Shown in pieces: positions 48,440-59,417 of a stretch of DNA of 64,000 nucleotides. The position numbers and the translations under genes are program-made. The notes beneath the pieces were generated by a model. It worked only from the letters and a program-made list of their open reading frames with translations, was not told the DNA's origin and did not search any database. This stretch comes from Psococerastis gibbosa (lineage: Eukaryota; Arthropoda; Insecta; Psocodea; Psocidae). How positions within the stretch are numbered: position 1 is the first letter of the stretch; every line of letters begins with the position of its first letter. The DNA lies in contig OZ020484.1 in NCBI GenBank assembly GCA_963971405.1, positions 19,778,001 through 19,842,000 on the forward strand. The letters are read 5' to 3'.

Positions 48440-48800
48440 GTATGAAAGCAGGAAGCACATACAATAAATGGAAGTTATTTTGAAGCAGTACATAGGAACC
48501 GGGCAACCAATGAGGAAGCTCTGCAACGTATAGGCGAAAATTGGGGGCAACTAGTTTGATAAGTGGAGGACCAATTGAATCTTTTACACGTTACGTCACG
48601 ATAGACTACTTAATGCTTCACACGATTCTGGAAAGACATATGTATGGCTGTGTTGCGGAGTATTTGTTCCAGCAGGAGAGAAACTTCAACACATGGGGAC
48701 CTGAAGAGGCTGGCCGAGGACAGAACTGAATGAAGGATCCGGAGCATGTTGCTGCAAACCAACCCCTAGTGGTTGTTCTCCAGAGGAAGAATGATATAGG
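48440..48800 (+). pseudogene. decayed LINE ORF2 C-terminal fragment
   Basis: NRATNEEALQRIGENWG, then LRHDRLL and, in another frame, AEDRTE with LLQTNP can be read. They follow the order of the better copy at 39620. Many frame changes are present. Confidence 0.5.
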
Positions 48801-48999
48801 AAAATTAAGATGACTATTAGTTTTTCGACCGATTGTGTTTCATTGACTACCGGTACTACAAAAGGAAATACAAGGTCTGTCCGTAAAGTAATGTCAGTGA
48901 ATTTTTTTTACGGAGACTGCCCTCGTTTTACTACCGATCGTTGTAGTGATCAGTTGTTCCATGTGAGTCGGTACAGTAACCCTGTGCAAGAAGAAAAAA

Positions 49000-49170
49000 A
49001 AGCGTTCGCTTGAGCAACGGATGGCAATAGAGTTTTGGGTAAAACTGGAAAAGAGTGCAACCGTTATAATGTTGAAGAAGGCTTTCGACGACGATTGCCT
49101 TTCGGGAAGGCAAATTTTCCGGTGGAACAAGGCCTTTGCACTTTGCAGCCCCGCGCTGGACGGCCATTAA
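49000..49170 (+). pseudogene. mariner transposase N-terminus, left arm
   Basis: An open frame reads KRSLEQRMAIEFWVKLEKSA, then LKKAFDDDCLSGRQIFRWNK and AF, ending at TAA 49168-49170. It is the first helix-turn-helix of a mariner transposase (family pattern E-Q-R-x-x-I-K-F-x-V-K-L-x-K-S-A, then S-x-x-x-x-F-x-W-x-K-x-F). The catalytic domain is absent. It binds terminal repeats in intact relatives. Confidence 0.75.
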
Positions 49171-49176
49171 CCTCCA

Positions 49177-49510
49177 CTACTGTTGTCTTTTGAAGGTTTT
49201 AGTAATGTTTAATTTATCGGAAATCAAATGGACACTTGCACGTCGATCAGTGTTCAACAAGTCACGCACATGTTGCCCATTGGCGTTGGTAGTGGAGGTT
49301 GATGGTCGTCCAGCTAGGGGGCTTGCCGTTGGCGTCTTCCCGACCTTCTGCGAAGGCCTTGTGCCACCGGAAAGTTTGCCTACCCGAAAGGCAATCGTCA
49401 CCGAACATTATATTGGTTTTCGCAGCACTCTTCTCCAGTTATACACAAAACTTGTTCGCCATCCGTTGCTCAAGCGAACGCTTCTTTTCTTCTTGCACGG
49501 GGTTACTGTA
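49177..49510 (-). pseudogene. mariner transposase N-terminus and linker, right arm
   Basis: The minus strand has the same first HTH broken by a stop (MANKFCV then stop) and a frameshift. It then gives DDCLSGRQTFRWHKAFAEGRE. After another frame change it reads GRPSTS, VRDLLNTDRRASVHLISDKL and NI. The GRPSTS hook and second HTH are standard mariner features. It ends at the junction with the opposite arm, so the D,D34D domain is missing. Confidence 0.75.
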
Positions 49511-49691
49511 CCGACTCACATGGAACAATTGATGTGACCACTACAACGATCGGTAGCCAGCTAACGCTTGTTGGAACTTATTGCCAGATCCCCCATCAAA
49601 ATCTGAGCAAGTAAAACGCGCGCTTGCACGGGCAGTCTCCGTAAAAAAAATGCACTGACATTACTTTCCGGAGATCCGGACAGACCCTGTA

Positions 49692-50590
49692 TAATGGATG
49701 CATCAATAACAATATTAGGGGAAATTTAAACATTTCTCAAGTGCAGGACATAAGATACAATACGATACCATTTTGTAAACTACTACATCATACACAATAA
49801 ATAAACAAATATAAGAGAAGAAGGTGTAATTTCAATTTAATTTAGGTGAAAGGTAAGATGAGAGGGAACAGAAAGCAAGTCCTTTCTTTTCAAAATAAAG
49901 GTACCCTAGACAATATTAAAATTTTGCCATTGGAACACTACAAATTTCAAAGTTTATTCAATTAGAAGAAAATTGGTCTTTGCAGTTACCAAAGAAGGGT
50001 AATATCGCGAAAAGTTTTCCCCAGCAAGATTGCAGTATGTGTGAGACGTTTAGTTAGGTCGTATCATCCGTATAAGCTAATTAACTCATCCAATTTTGAA
50101 GATGTGCTCGCTGAGATACCCTTCGCAGACAGCGGGAACGACGCTTTTTGTCATTTCCACTACTTTACTCCATCAACGGTTTTATCTTTATTTTTCCTTT
50201 AATTACCATATCTTTAGAGGGGAGTGTTTCCAGTAGTTGGTGTCTCTTGGACTGTGAAATGTGGTTAGCTTGTCTTTAAGTTTAAGCTTCCCTAACAAAA
50301 TTTTAGTGTAGTATGATTAGCAACCTCTTCATATTAATTTACTAAGCCCGTCTGTCTGTCTGCCCCAAGCAACCAACAGTAATGTGCTGCGATAAACATC
50401 TATGGGTTCAACTGATCTAGGTGTCAACGTAAGACGAAAATCCTAAATCAATTTCGTAATTATCGCAAATTGTTTCATCATTTTTTGTTTTTTCGAAAAT
50501 AAAATTCCGCTGCATCAGACATTGGATATTTGGGTATTTTAATTAGCTTCACTTTTAATTAATAAATCCGTCTCCCCTGTTCTCTTGAAG
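49692..50590. other. stretch without recognised gene
   Basis: No exon, RNA gene or element seen. Confidence 0.5.
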
Positions 50591-50595
50591 AATCC

Positions 50596-50631
50596 TATGA
50601 TCCTCGGAATGTCTCCTTATTCCGAGGATCA
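50596..50631. other. perfect short hairpin
   Basis: TGATCCTCGGAAT, an 8-base spacer, then ATTCCGAGGATCA form a 13-bp perfect stem. No neighbouring gene suggests a role. Confidence 0.7.
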
Positions 50632-50700
50632 GTCCTTGAACCTCCCTTGACCGCCCAAATATTCCAGGGATACTGTATTGGTTAAATACAGTACAAATAA

Positions 50701-50851
50701 GTTGACTGAGGCATATTATGCAAGTGTTTCGCGAACAATAGTCATCTTACAAAATATGGTACCTATATGCATTGGAGTATTCGTGTAAATAATTTGTAAG
50801 ATACGAGTAACTATTGCTCGCGTAACACTTGCACATTATGCCTCTGTCAAC
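50701..50851. mobile_element. inverted-repeat MITE flanked by TAA
   Basis: The ends are GTTGACTGAGGCATA and its near mirror. Arms of about 55 bp include GCAAGTGTTTCGCGAACAAT, paired with the inverse of GCAAGTGTTACGCGAGCAAT. TAA flanks both sides. It has no sequence in common with the GGCGG family. Confidence 0.75.
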
Positions 50852-51019
50852 TAAGCGTGATTTTTTCTGCTGTAGCGTATGGTTCAACTTAGTGTAAATT
50901 ACCAATGGAAGTGCTGCGAAATATATTAGAATGTTAATTCATAAAAATATGGTTTAATTTTTAAAACGAAGTAGCCCGTACGAACGCGAATGAATCAGGA
51001 TTGTAGTTGTAAAAAATAA

Positions 51020-51155
51020 GGCGGGGTTTCCACCGACCTCGTTTTTGACCGTGAGCGTGATATTGACGTGGTAGCAGACATTAAAGACAGTCTAAAAATG
51101 TCTGCTACCACTTCAATATCACGCTCACGGTCAAAAACGAGGTGGAAACGCCGCC
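51020..51155. mobile_element. palindromic foldback element, copy 3 (best preserved)
   Basis: A 136-bp hairpin with ends GGCGGGGTTTCCACC and GGTGGAAACGCCGCC, and TAA on both flanks (51017-51019, 51156-51158). Its own stem sequence is GTTTTTGACCGTGAGCGTGA. The core TGACGTGGTAGCAGACAT pairs with ATGTCTGCTACCACTTCA around a short loop. Only a few mismatches occur in about 60 bp of stem. Confidence 0.93.
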
Positions 51156-51667
51156 TAAGTTGGATGCACATGTACAGTAAATGATTATTCTCCTTTGAAG
51201 TTGGTGGCGTCGTTATCGGTTCCCTGACAAAGGGCGTTAGAAATTTAGTCCAATTCAGTCGGTCCAACCCTAACGACAAATTGATGGTTGTCCCTCTAAG
51301 AAATTGGGCTCCCTTATCTGAAAGTCGCGTTGTATTGTCTAATCATTTACCAGTTTGTTTTATCGCAGTTCCGTAGGTAAGTTTGTCGCTGTCGTGGGAG
51401 TTGGATATAATCTGTTTGTTGCCTTGCGGAGGCAGTAGGTCATTGTCAAAAGGTATAAAGAGGAGAACCTCTATTTCTTTCTTAGGCAGTCAGTTTATCT
51501 TGAGGATTATTCGAGGAAGGAGAATCGTATTCCCATTGGAGATGACTTTTTGAATTTTTGTTCTTGTTATTTATCAGGATGGAATATTGAACAGGAGATA
51601 TCTATCCATGTTCATGGTGCTTATGTTAGATGTGTTTATTTTGTTTTGAGATGCTATGAAGCGTAGA

Positions 51668-52060
51668 AATTGGCCACCCCTGGATCTCCCAAAACCAGTC
51701 AGCCTTAATTTTTTATTTTATTTTTTATTAAATAATTAAATTCAATTTTTATTAAATCATTTAATTCAATTTTTATTAAATCATTTAATTCAATGTTTAT
51801 TAAATTATTCAATTATTAAATACCTGTATATAATTAACTATGTGCAAGCTATTGAAGATTTAGTTTATTCAAGTTGTAGAGGGTAATATCATAAGGTGTT
51901 TTTAATTGCTGGTGTTGTGATTTGCCATGAATTTAACTATACTAATGTACGTGAAATTTTAGGTCCCAGACATTTTCATGAAATAATTACAACACCAAAA
52001 AATTAACACTACCTTCTACAACATGAATAGACTAAATCTGTAATCGATTTCGTAGGCTGG
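51668..52060. mobile_element. MITE related to 20839 and 24836 elements
   Basis: AATTGGCCACCCCTGGATC matches the end of the 20839 element. Inner inverted motifs TTGAAGATTTAGTTTATTCA with AGTTGTAGAGGGTA (51853-51886) and CTACCTTCTACAAC with AATAGACTAAATCT (52010-52042) match the shared sub-terminal motif. The right terminal repeat is not recognisable. AATTAAATCATTTAATTCAA tandem repeats lie inside. Confidence 0.5.
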
Positions 52061-52689
52061 TAAATTAAATAAAAAAATAAAAATTGATAGTTTAGGTAGT
52101 ACCGATGGTCTACTTCCTCTTAAGAACATGGTTCATAAAATTGGGTGTATGCAATTCTTGTAGGTACCAACAATTCATTGCCAAAAAACTAGGGGTAGGT
52201 CAAAAACATTTCAGCATGCTCTTCATTTTGAACGCCCACTTAATAATTCCAGGAATTCCGTCGTTATATTCAAATTCAAAAGGGCTAATACTTACCTATA
52301 AGCAATAGCTGTCTTAAGTATCTGTATACAAGATGATACTCATCGTATGATCGCATAATGCTATACCTGGAGCTCATATGAAGGCACTTTGGTAACAAGA
52401 GCCCTTGTATTAAACATGTATTACAAACAAGACTTGAGTGCCGCAGCTAATTACAGAATTATAGTTGTCGCCAAATATGGACCCGTTATTCTATTAATGC
52501 TAACAGCATCACAATGATAGAGCTCAAACGGCAAACCCTAATTAAAATTACCTTAGTTACCGTTGCGTTATACACGATACAGTATCTAGTGTATTGAATC
52601 TAATAGTTTCCCAGTATCTTCCTACCTAGGTAGGGACCAAACAAAATATGGTTCAAAACTTTTGAAACTTAACTGGAAAGACAGCAATG

Positions 52690-53089
52690 TGGGAAAGTAG
52701 ATATAAAAAGTAAAAGTAAGTAAAAGTAAATTTTATTTATCGAGGAATACATTCTACATACATTTCAATAGTGGTTCAGAGGGGCACCTTTGGGAATTCC
52801 CGTGATGGGCCCCTCGACCTAATAGATAACATTTATATTAAAACTTATTTTAAACACTTAATCTACAATACAAAATAAATTCTTTTAAAATTGTGTAACA
52901 AAACAAAACAATTAACTTCAGGTCGTGTTATTAAAAACAACGTACCTATTTAAATTATTAAAATTATTAAAGTTATTAAAATACATGCGTGTTATTAAAA
53001 TACAAAAATAAAATAAAATATAATAAAATGAATTTTAAAATGAACATTAACTTTTAACATTAACTTTTTAGCAAGGCAATTCAGGACAG
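52690..53089 (-). repeat. LINE 3' UTR
   Basis: On the minus strand this follows the stop of the ORF2 relic at 53090-53350 and ends in TTTACTTTTACTTACTTTTA repeats (plus 52706-52730). The segment near 52780-52820 (CACCTTTGGGAATTCCCGTG) resembles the hairpin-like 3' end at 36640. Confidence 0.55.
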
Positions 53090-53350
53090 TTAATTTCGCA
53101 TGATAATTTTAATAGACTTCCTTATAAGGGACTTGTATATATTGAGACTTGGGGCTTTTTTAATTGATATAGAGATGGAGTTATAGACCTTTATTGAAAT
53201 ATATGTATGGGAATGTTTAAATAGCGACGTTTTGAATTGTGGTATTATGAGGCAACGATCTTCTGCTAGTCTGGTGTGACGGGCTGTGTGTGTAAGGTTA
53301 TGGTAGAAATTTTTGTATCTGTATATGAGAATATGTAGTGAAATAATTAT
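53090..53350 (-). pseudogene. LINE ORF2 C-terminal end (CR1/Jockey-like)
   Basis: At least 80 codons are open on the minus strand, ending in TAA at 53092-53090. Motifs read HTARHTRLAEDRCLI, FKTSLFKHS and KVYNS, then a basic tail. It aligns with 7108-7371 through the same blocks. There is no start codon because the copy is 5'-truncated. The intact frame suggests it is younger than the other LINE pieces. Confidence 0.65.
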
Positions 53351-55095
53351 ATACTATAGTAGGAGAGCGTGCAATTCCAACCGATCCTGGAAATTCTGTC
53401 ATTAACGGACAATTTTATATCAGGCCAGCTTCCATTTTTTGACTAAGCAAACTCACTTGGAGGAGCGATGGATTCTGTACAGATGTGGAGCAACTCCAAT
53501 ATAATAACGAAAGTAATAATAATTCGTGTACTTTTTTTTTAATATTTTTAACATTTCTACAGTTAATGTAGGCCCCCTTAACCTCAGGTGTGTGGGGTAC
53601 CTACTATTCAGCTTATGCCAGGTTTTCCATCTCGGGTGCACCGACATCTACAGATCATTATTTCTGAATACCTATGGGAGATATCGATCTCGTTTTTTAT
53701 CAGGTGATGCCCAATAAAATTCTACACATCGTATAATAAAAGGTCATTTATTGTATATTTACCCATTTCGTTGATAAAATATAATATTAACTGGCGAAAC
53801 CGAAAGCTCACTTCATACGTGTTCGTGATTCAACGGAAAACCGTTCGTTTGACGCCAAACGTACCCTCTGTATAAAATATGGGCCATTAAATTTCCCTTT
53901 AATTAACTATACTTTCAACTTTGTGGGTTGAGTGGCTGAGGACAAACTACATTAACAACAAAACACATACAGTATCAAATTCAGTATCTACGTCATCTTC
54001 CCCTTTTAAGTATGCTTAAAAAATTTAAATCAGTTTCACTTTTAAAGATTTATAATAATGGGTGAACAGATTTGTGAATAATAGCCCCAAAATAAAAATA
54101 TAAAGGAATATTTAAAATATAAACATATTTTACTTTACTTTGTATTACTTGCTCATTTAGGGTGGCACACACCATCAAATGGAATTGGAAGGAAACCTCA
54201 ATGCATTAAGTTAGGAAAAAACACAGCGCATTCCATTTCCAATAGTTTTACAAAGGATGTAGGGAGCCCCCTTAGCTGAAATTATGTATAGACATTATTC
54301 ATAAAGGTCCACCTAATTGGGGGGGGGTGGAATATTTTAATTTAATATATTCCATTTACCAAACCTATGATGCTTCTTCCCCGTTAACTATAGTAGTTTG
54401 TCATCTAACAACACCGGTTGTGACATGCAATTAGGTACAGAAAAAATGCAATTATTTCCAATCACGAAAAATCTTTGTACTACTGTACTACAGCAGCAGA
54501 ACATCTGGCCCTAACTTGGAAGGAAGAATCAATGCACAACATATGCGGCGGGCATATAGAGAAACTCTTTTATCTATTGGTGTGACTCATTCTTTAAGTG
54601 CAGATGCATGTCTGTTGGTCCCTGTGTTTGGAAGAAACTACTAGTCTGTAAAGTTTATTTCACAGAATAGTTTATAATAATCAAGATATGGAAATAAGTA
54701 TTTAAGAAGAGACAGAATTTTAAAAAAAAAAATATAGAAGAAATAATTGCCAGTATACGCCCACATTTTAAATTAGTTATGAAATAATTTCAATAGGCGG
54801 ATATTTCACTTCAATATTTTTAAGTAGGCTATACAAGGGAGTCACACCACCAGTCCACACCCTATGTTTCGGTAATTATGAAGAATTTTGGTGCGGGGTA
54901 AAGATTTTTAAGAAATGGCGGGGTCTAAAGTCTATCTTTTGGTCGTATTAAAGTTTTTCTGGTGGGTCGGAAGGGGGTTTCATAGATGGTATCTCCGAAT
55001 TTTTAAATGCAAATCCTATGTCTAGTTAGACATCAAATGAAATCTCATTTTAATTGGGTACCTATACCATTTTCCAATTAAAATAACCAAAGACC
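53351..55095. other. stretch without recognised gene
   Basis: No exon, RNA gene or complete element was recognised. Confidence 0.45.
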
Positions 55096-55101
55096 TTGTA
55101 A

Positions 55102-55319
55102 GGCGGCTATTCCACCTACGTCGTTTTTCAATGTGCATGTGCATGACGTGGTAGCAGACATCATTAATAAGTCTCTACCATATTATAACTTAATTTATAA
55201 TAGATAAGTTAATTATCTACATTATAGTCTCCTTAAAATATGGGAGAGACTTATTAATGATGTCTGCTACCACGTCATGCACATGCATTTTGAAAAACGA
55301 CGTCGGTGGAATAGCCGCC
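55102..55319. mobile_element. palindromic foldback element, copy 4
   Basis: A 218-bp element with ends GGCGGCTATTCCACC and GGTGGAATAGCCGCC. The core TGACGTGGTAGCAGACAT is perfect in both arms. The private stem CGTTTTTCAATGTGCATGTG is mirrored as ACATGCATTTTGAAAAACG. The loop has a second AT-rich inverted repeat. TAA lies at the left, CAA at the right. Confidence 0.92.
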
Positions 55320-56164
55320 CAAACATATGACAAGTTGCACATCAAATGAAAGCTCTTGAAATGGTTAAAAGCTTTTAAATAGTTTATTGTAAAACCATAG
55401 TTTAGTAGTTGAGTAGGTAGCGACTGTACATTAGACACACATATAAATTCATCTGCACTAAACTATCGAAAAAAATGTGACTTTCGTTTGAAATAGGCTA
55501 TGCGGCAATGCGGGCACTGCTGTAAAAGGTCATCAATAAAAATTGAAATAGATGTACGGTCATGACCACGCCTTTTCAACATCTGTTTTAATTTTCCTTC
55601 CCTTGTTTAAAACCCTCTTATTACATTGTAAACCATAACCTCATCTTATTAATATGTATAAACGATCTTGTCTGTTGGTGTCATTCCTGATTAACTTAAG
55701 TTCTTGCCAAAACTGGCATTTAACTATAAGCTCACAGTCCTTCATCAAGCTGTTTTGGGTCAAAATGATATTTTCATATTCTAATCCATTCTAATCAGGT
55801 TAACTCTCCGTGGCACAACAACCCAATGAGAGTCTATGCCTGAGTTTTCAGTTATATTTTCCACATCCACTTTGCAATACTTCGTCATAGTAAATAAATA
55901 AAAAAATGTCAAGTATTACTAAAAATATATAGATATATAGATTTTAGTAATTTTAAAACATTACGCCTGGGTGTTAAGGGAAAATTGCTGGACTCCCTAG
56001 AGGTAATAAAAATTTTAAAGCTATGAACTCAGGAAAAAAATGTTCTTATCGCTGTAACTTTTATGAAAATATCACCACTAGTGGAGCTTGCCACAAATAA
56101 TTTTCCAATAACACCAACAAAAATATCCAGAACCATTGTTTTTACTTGTCAATTTATATAGAGT

Positions 56165-56310
56165 TACAAGCGGTTCCCGACGCAGCCTTCGGCTTCTGCC
56201 TCCACCACTTGAGAATGCCGCGGGCGGGGGCTCGGCCTTCGGCCTCGCGGTCACTGCTCTTGTAAGTCAGGCGGTAGCTCGGCCTACGGCCTCGCAGTCA
56301 CTGCTCAAGT
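56165..56310. repeat. GC-rich repeat with GGCCTTCGGCC hairpins
   Basis: GCTCGGCCTTCGGCCTCGC with GTCACTGCTCTTGTAA, then GCTCGGCCTACGGCCTCGC with GTCACTGCTCAAGTAA, form a two-copy repeat of small perfect hairpins. It stands out against AT-rich surroundings. Confidence 0.75.
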
Positions 56311-56348
56311 AAATTAATTGTGGTTACACACAACACACACGCAGCACC

Positions 56349-56510
56349 AACTGTCGGGATCAATGTAAATTAATGGTAGCGCAGTCTGCCGCTAGATGTC
56401 AGTTGATGTCAGTTGGCGATGGTAGCGCTAACTGTCGGGATAAACGAAAATTAAATGTAGCGCAATCTGCCGCTAGATGTCGGTTGATGTCGGCAGTACC
56501 AGCAGCCATG
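56349..56510. repeat. 81-bp tandem duplication
   Basis: AACTGTCGGGATCAATGTAA starts at 56349, and AACTGTCGGGATAAACGAAA at 56430. Both are followed by GTAGCGCA, TCTGCCGCTAGATGTC and GTTGATGTC. Confidence 0.85.
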
Positions 56511-56704
56511 TACACGTACCAATGTAAAATATTCCAAAATCAAATTATAAAAACATTCTCCAGTGGACGAAAGTGTTAATCTAAACCATCCTCGAATCTC
56601 CTTGAACACACACAACAATATTCATCATAATCGGTCCAGTCGTTTGAGAGGAGGCCCGGAACATACACACGGACAGTCGAAATATATATATTAAGATACA
56701 TATG

Positions 56705-56740
56705 TATGTAGCCTGACGATGGCCTAGTGCCGAAACCGGC
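56705..56740 (+). ncRNA. hammerhead-ribozyme-like core motif
   Basis: CTGACGA (56713-56719), a short stem-loop TGGCCTAGTGCC, then GAAAC match the C-U-G-A-N-G-A / G-A-A-A core order of a type I hammerhead, as found in Penelope-like elements. Stem III is at best very short and no cleavage triplet is assigned, so activity is uncertain. Confidence 0.35.
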
Positions 56741-56821
56741 CCCTTTATTTATTTATTTATTTTAAATAAATATATATTATTATATTTTATTAATACTTGA
56801 CAAAGTTATTTTATTTTCTAT

Positions 56822-56960
56822 GCCTGAGGACTGGTAAAGGATCCCTCTTGACTACTATAGCTGTATTTGGGATGTTGTGATCAACAACATCCTTTTGGTG
56901 GCCACGTTTTCCCCCTACCTTACCGATGAAGGCAAGGAACCCATTACAGTTCGGAAAATC
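56822..56960 (+). repeat. dispersed repeat R4, copy
   Basis: GCCTGAGGACTGGTAAAGGA ... TGTATTTGGGATGTTGTGAT ... TTTTCCCCCTACCTTACCGA matches 15555 and 19820. Confidence 0.55.
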
Positions 56961-57234
56961 CAGGTCATACGAAAACATTTTCCATTTTCCGGACACAGCA
57001 ACATTAAACTTTCGCATTAAGACTGGAGTCATGGAACAAATAAGGGCTAATAATTGTTCCAATCGGTAACTACCAACAAAAACCAATAAGAAAATATCAC
57101 TGTAGACACCGTCCCGCGCAAATAGGTACCTATTCAATAGAGTCCCGCGCCACAATTTTTTTTTTTTTAAAGGAGTCTTAAATGATACCGCAGTATGTTC
57201 CTCCCTATACGTCATATCTATTCCACTATTATGA

Positions 57235-57425
57235 TGGGATAGACCTGGGCCTTGCTATAGTGGCCCATAGGTCCTTGTCCAATGCCAACGACCCCATGTT
57301 TTTTCTGACATTAATATTGTTTCCGTAAGAATTTTTGGCCACCGGCATGTACAAGGTGAGACAAGCTTACCATTAACAGGAGTAAGCATGACTTAACCAA
57401 GTTCGGTTACGAGTCAATCCACTGT
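57235..57425 (-). repeat. dispersed repeat R3, copy
   Basis: The reverse of 32205-32430: CCTTGTCCAATGCCAACG, GAATTTTTGGCCACCGGCAT, GAGACAAGCTTACCATTAAC. Confidence 0.6.
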
Positions 57426-57429
57426 AAAA

Positions 57430-58780
57430 TACAACAAAAATCAGTGACCAATTAGCTTATCACTCGACAAATGACTATGTTTATTATGAGAAAGCTATCG
57501 AGTGTTCGGATGTTTTGAGGCCCCATACCACGCCAGTTATGATAATATTCGAATTTTACGGCCCACAACCCATTAACCAATGCCCATTTTAACAAAAGCC
57601 AGAGCCGTAATAAAAATCGTTGGCACTACGAAAGCCATACATCCAATTTCTGTTTAAGGATCAGGACTTAATTAAAAAAATGTTGAAGAGATTGAATTGT
57701 TCAAACGGGAATGTCTTTTTCGCCCTTCGGCAAGCTGCGCGTTATCCCACTTGGCGCCTAGGCGGTCATCACTCAGCTAGTGTTAGGCCATCTATCCTCG
57801 CTCGTCTCACCTGCAAATTTGCCAAGTGAAAAAGGAGAGGTATCTGCGCTTACATTCATTCGGCCATCTCTATAAAGCTGGTCGGCTTGAATAATTTCAA
57901 GGCGTAAGGCAATGGCTGCTAAAGAAAAACTCAAATTAATGTTATTTATCCAATGAAAGATATTATATTAAACAAGTCATTGATACTTAATCACATTAAG
58001 TATTTATAGATAATTAAGTCCATCCAGAAACTATATCAGTTCAAGTGGCAAAAATATACTTAAATATATATAGTAAAAATCAACTTTCTCATTACCTTTC
58101 GGTCATAGGTGCAGTTAACACTATTATTATCTCACCAAGACCAAGTCCTCCACTTACCTTAAATTAAAACTACTTGTAAATGGTTAACGTTAAGTAAAGT
58201 AGATACCTAGTCAAACATTAAATTGTAAATGTAATATAATTTACTGTTGGTAGCAATGAAGGAAACAGCGGTATATTGTTAGTATTGAAGTCTACACTAA
58301 ATAAGTGCGTAAGGATTCGTTTGAAAACATCTAAACTTGAAATTAGAATTCAAAGGAAAAGTTAGGTATAGTCTAATCAATATGAAGAGAGCATTAATAA
58401 TGTTTGAGGGTGTTTTGATTGCGAAAATAACGGGGCAAGGCTTCGCTGTGTCATATTTGTCGATGAAAAACCACTCACTTTAATAACTTGACATAGTGGG
58501 CAGACCTGCCTGTATGTTTGTAATGTCATGTAATTTTATCGTTGACCAAAATCAAACTGCTGGATTTATTATCATAAAATGCTGTTAGGCTTACTTTATC
58601 ACAGATAATCTCGTATTATATTAATTGTGCACGCAAAAATGAGTAGGAACTAATTAAAAATACACCAAGAGAACCACTACGAAGGAACCCGTACATGCTA
58701 TTGTATTTAGCAATTAGTTTTATTGATAATATGCCACTTTTTACGACACGACACGATTTTCAGCACTTTCATGAAGACAA
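57430..58780. other. stretch without recognised gene
   Basis: No exon, RNA gene or element was recognised. The 69-codon frame at 57620-57829 has no family resemblance. Confidence 0.5.
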
Positions 58781-58789
58781 TGTTGCTAC

Positions 58790-58973
58790 CAAGGCCGTGC
58801 CCAGGTTTTGATTTCGGGGGGGGGGGGGGGTCCAAAAAAATTTTTAATGTAATTTATTAATGAATTAATGGATAATGGAAATTCTTTAAACCATACAGGT
58901 TTACATACAAAAATTTATTTCGGGGGGGGGGGGGGTCCGGACCCCATGGACCACCCCCCTGGGCACGGCTGTG
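58790..58973. mobile_element. hAT-type MITE with perfect 8-bp duplication
   Basis: A 184-bp element with ends CAAGGCCGTGCCCAGG and CTGGGCACGGCTGTG. The flanks are GTTGCTAC on both sides (58782-58789, 58974-58981). G runs of 14 and 13 occur inside. Confidence 0.9.
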
Positions 58974-59417
58974 GTTGCTACAGCAACATCAGTAGTGCCC
59001 TTGCGCTTTTACAGTAGAGGACCCACTACGTGATCTGTTCAATATCTGAATTTCACTGACTAACTGTTTTCTTAATCTAAGTTTATAATTTTGGTCTATA
59101 AATTAACAACTGCATAGAAACAAAATCAGACATACGCGGCTAGTTTGTTTATTTTTCAAGAGTAAAAGTCAATAAAGAAAATGTTACGACTTGCCATCAA
59201 ATGAATAACACTCATTTCTCTGTTGAGTGCCCCCAAAGCAATGTGGCCCCTTTTTGTTTGTTTTGTAATTCGTTATGTTTCAAATGAAGTCTACATTGAT
59301 TTAATTGCTTTTTTCTTACGAAGTAAAAATACAATATTGTACATACAAACCAGAATGTACCAAATACGTACATATTGTAGGTATTGTTGACATGATCCGC
59401 CTTGTTCATATGCTTAA

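Larger units (their letters stand above)
48871..49689. mobile_element. head-to-head mariner foldback element, 819 bp
   Basis: The ends are CAAGGTCTGTCCGTAAAGTA and, reversed from the right, CAGGGTCTGTCCGGATCTCC with AAAGTAATGTCAGTG. The right end has a 9-bp insertion. The element is flanked by TA (48869-48870, 49690-49691). Left arm 48871-49180 and right arm, reversed, are both mariner 5' parts: terminal repeat, leader, then transposase N-terminus. They meet near 49185, and the right arm extends further into the gene. It encodes no complete transposase. Confidence 0.85.

Noticed and set aside
49136-49537. 133-codon plus-strand frame
   Set aside because: It is antisense to the mariner transposase remnant on the minus strand.
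56811-57215. 134-codon minus-strand frame
   Set aside because: It overlaps dispersed repeat R4 and has no recognisable domain.
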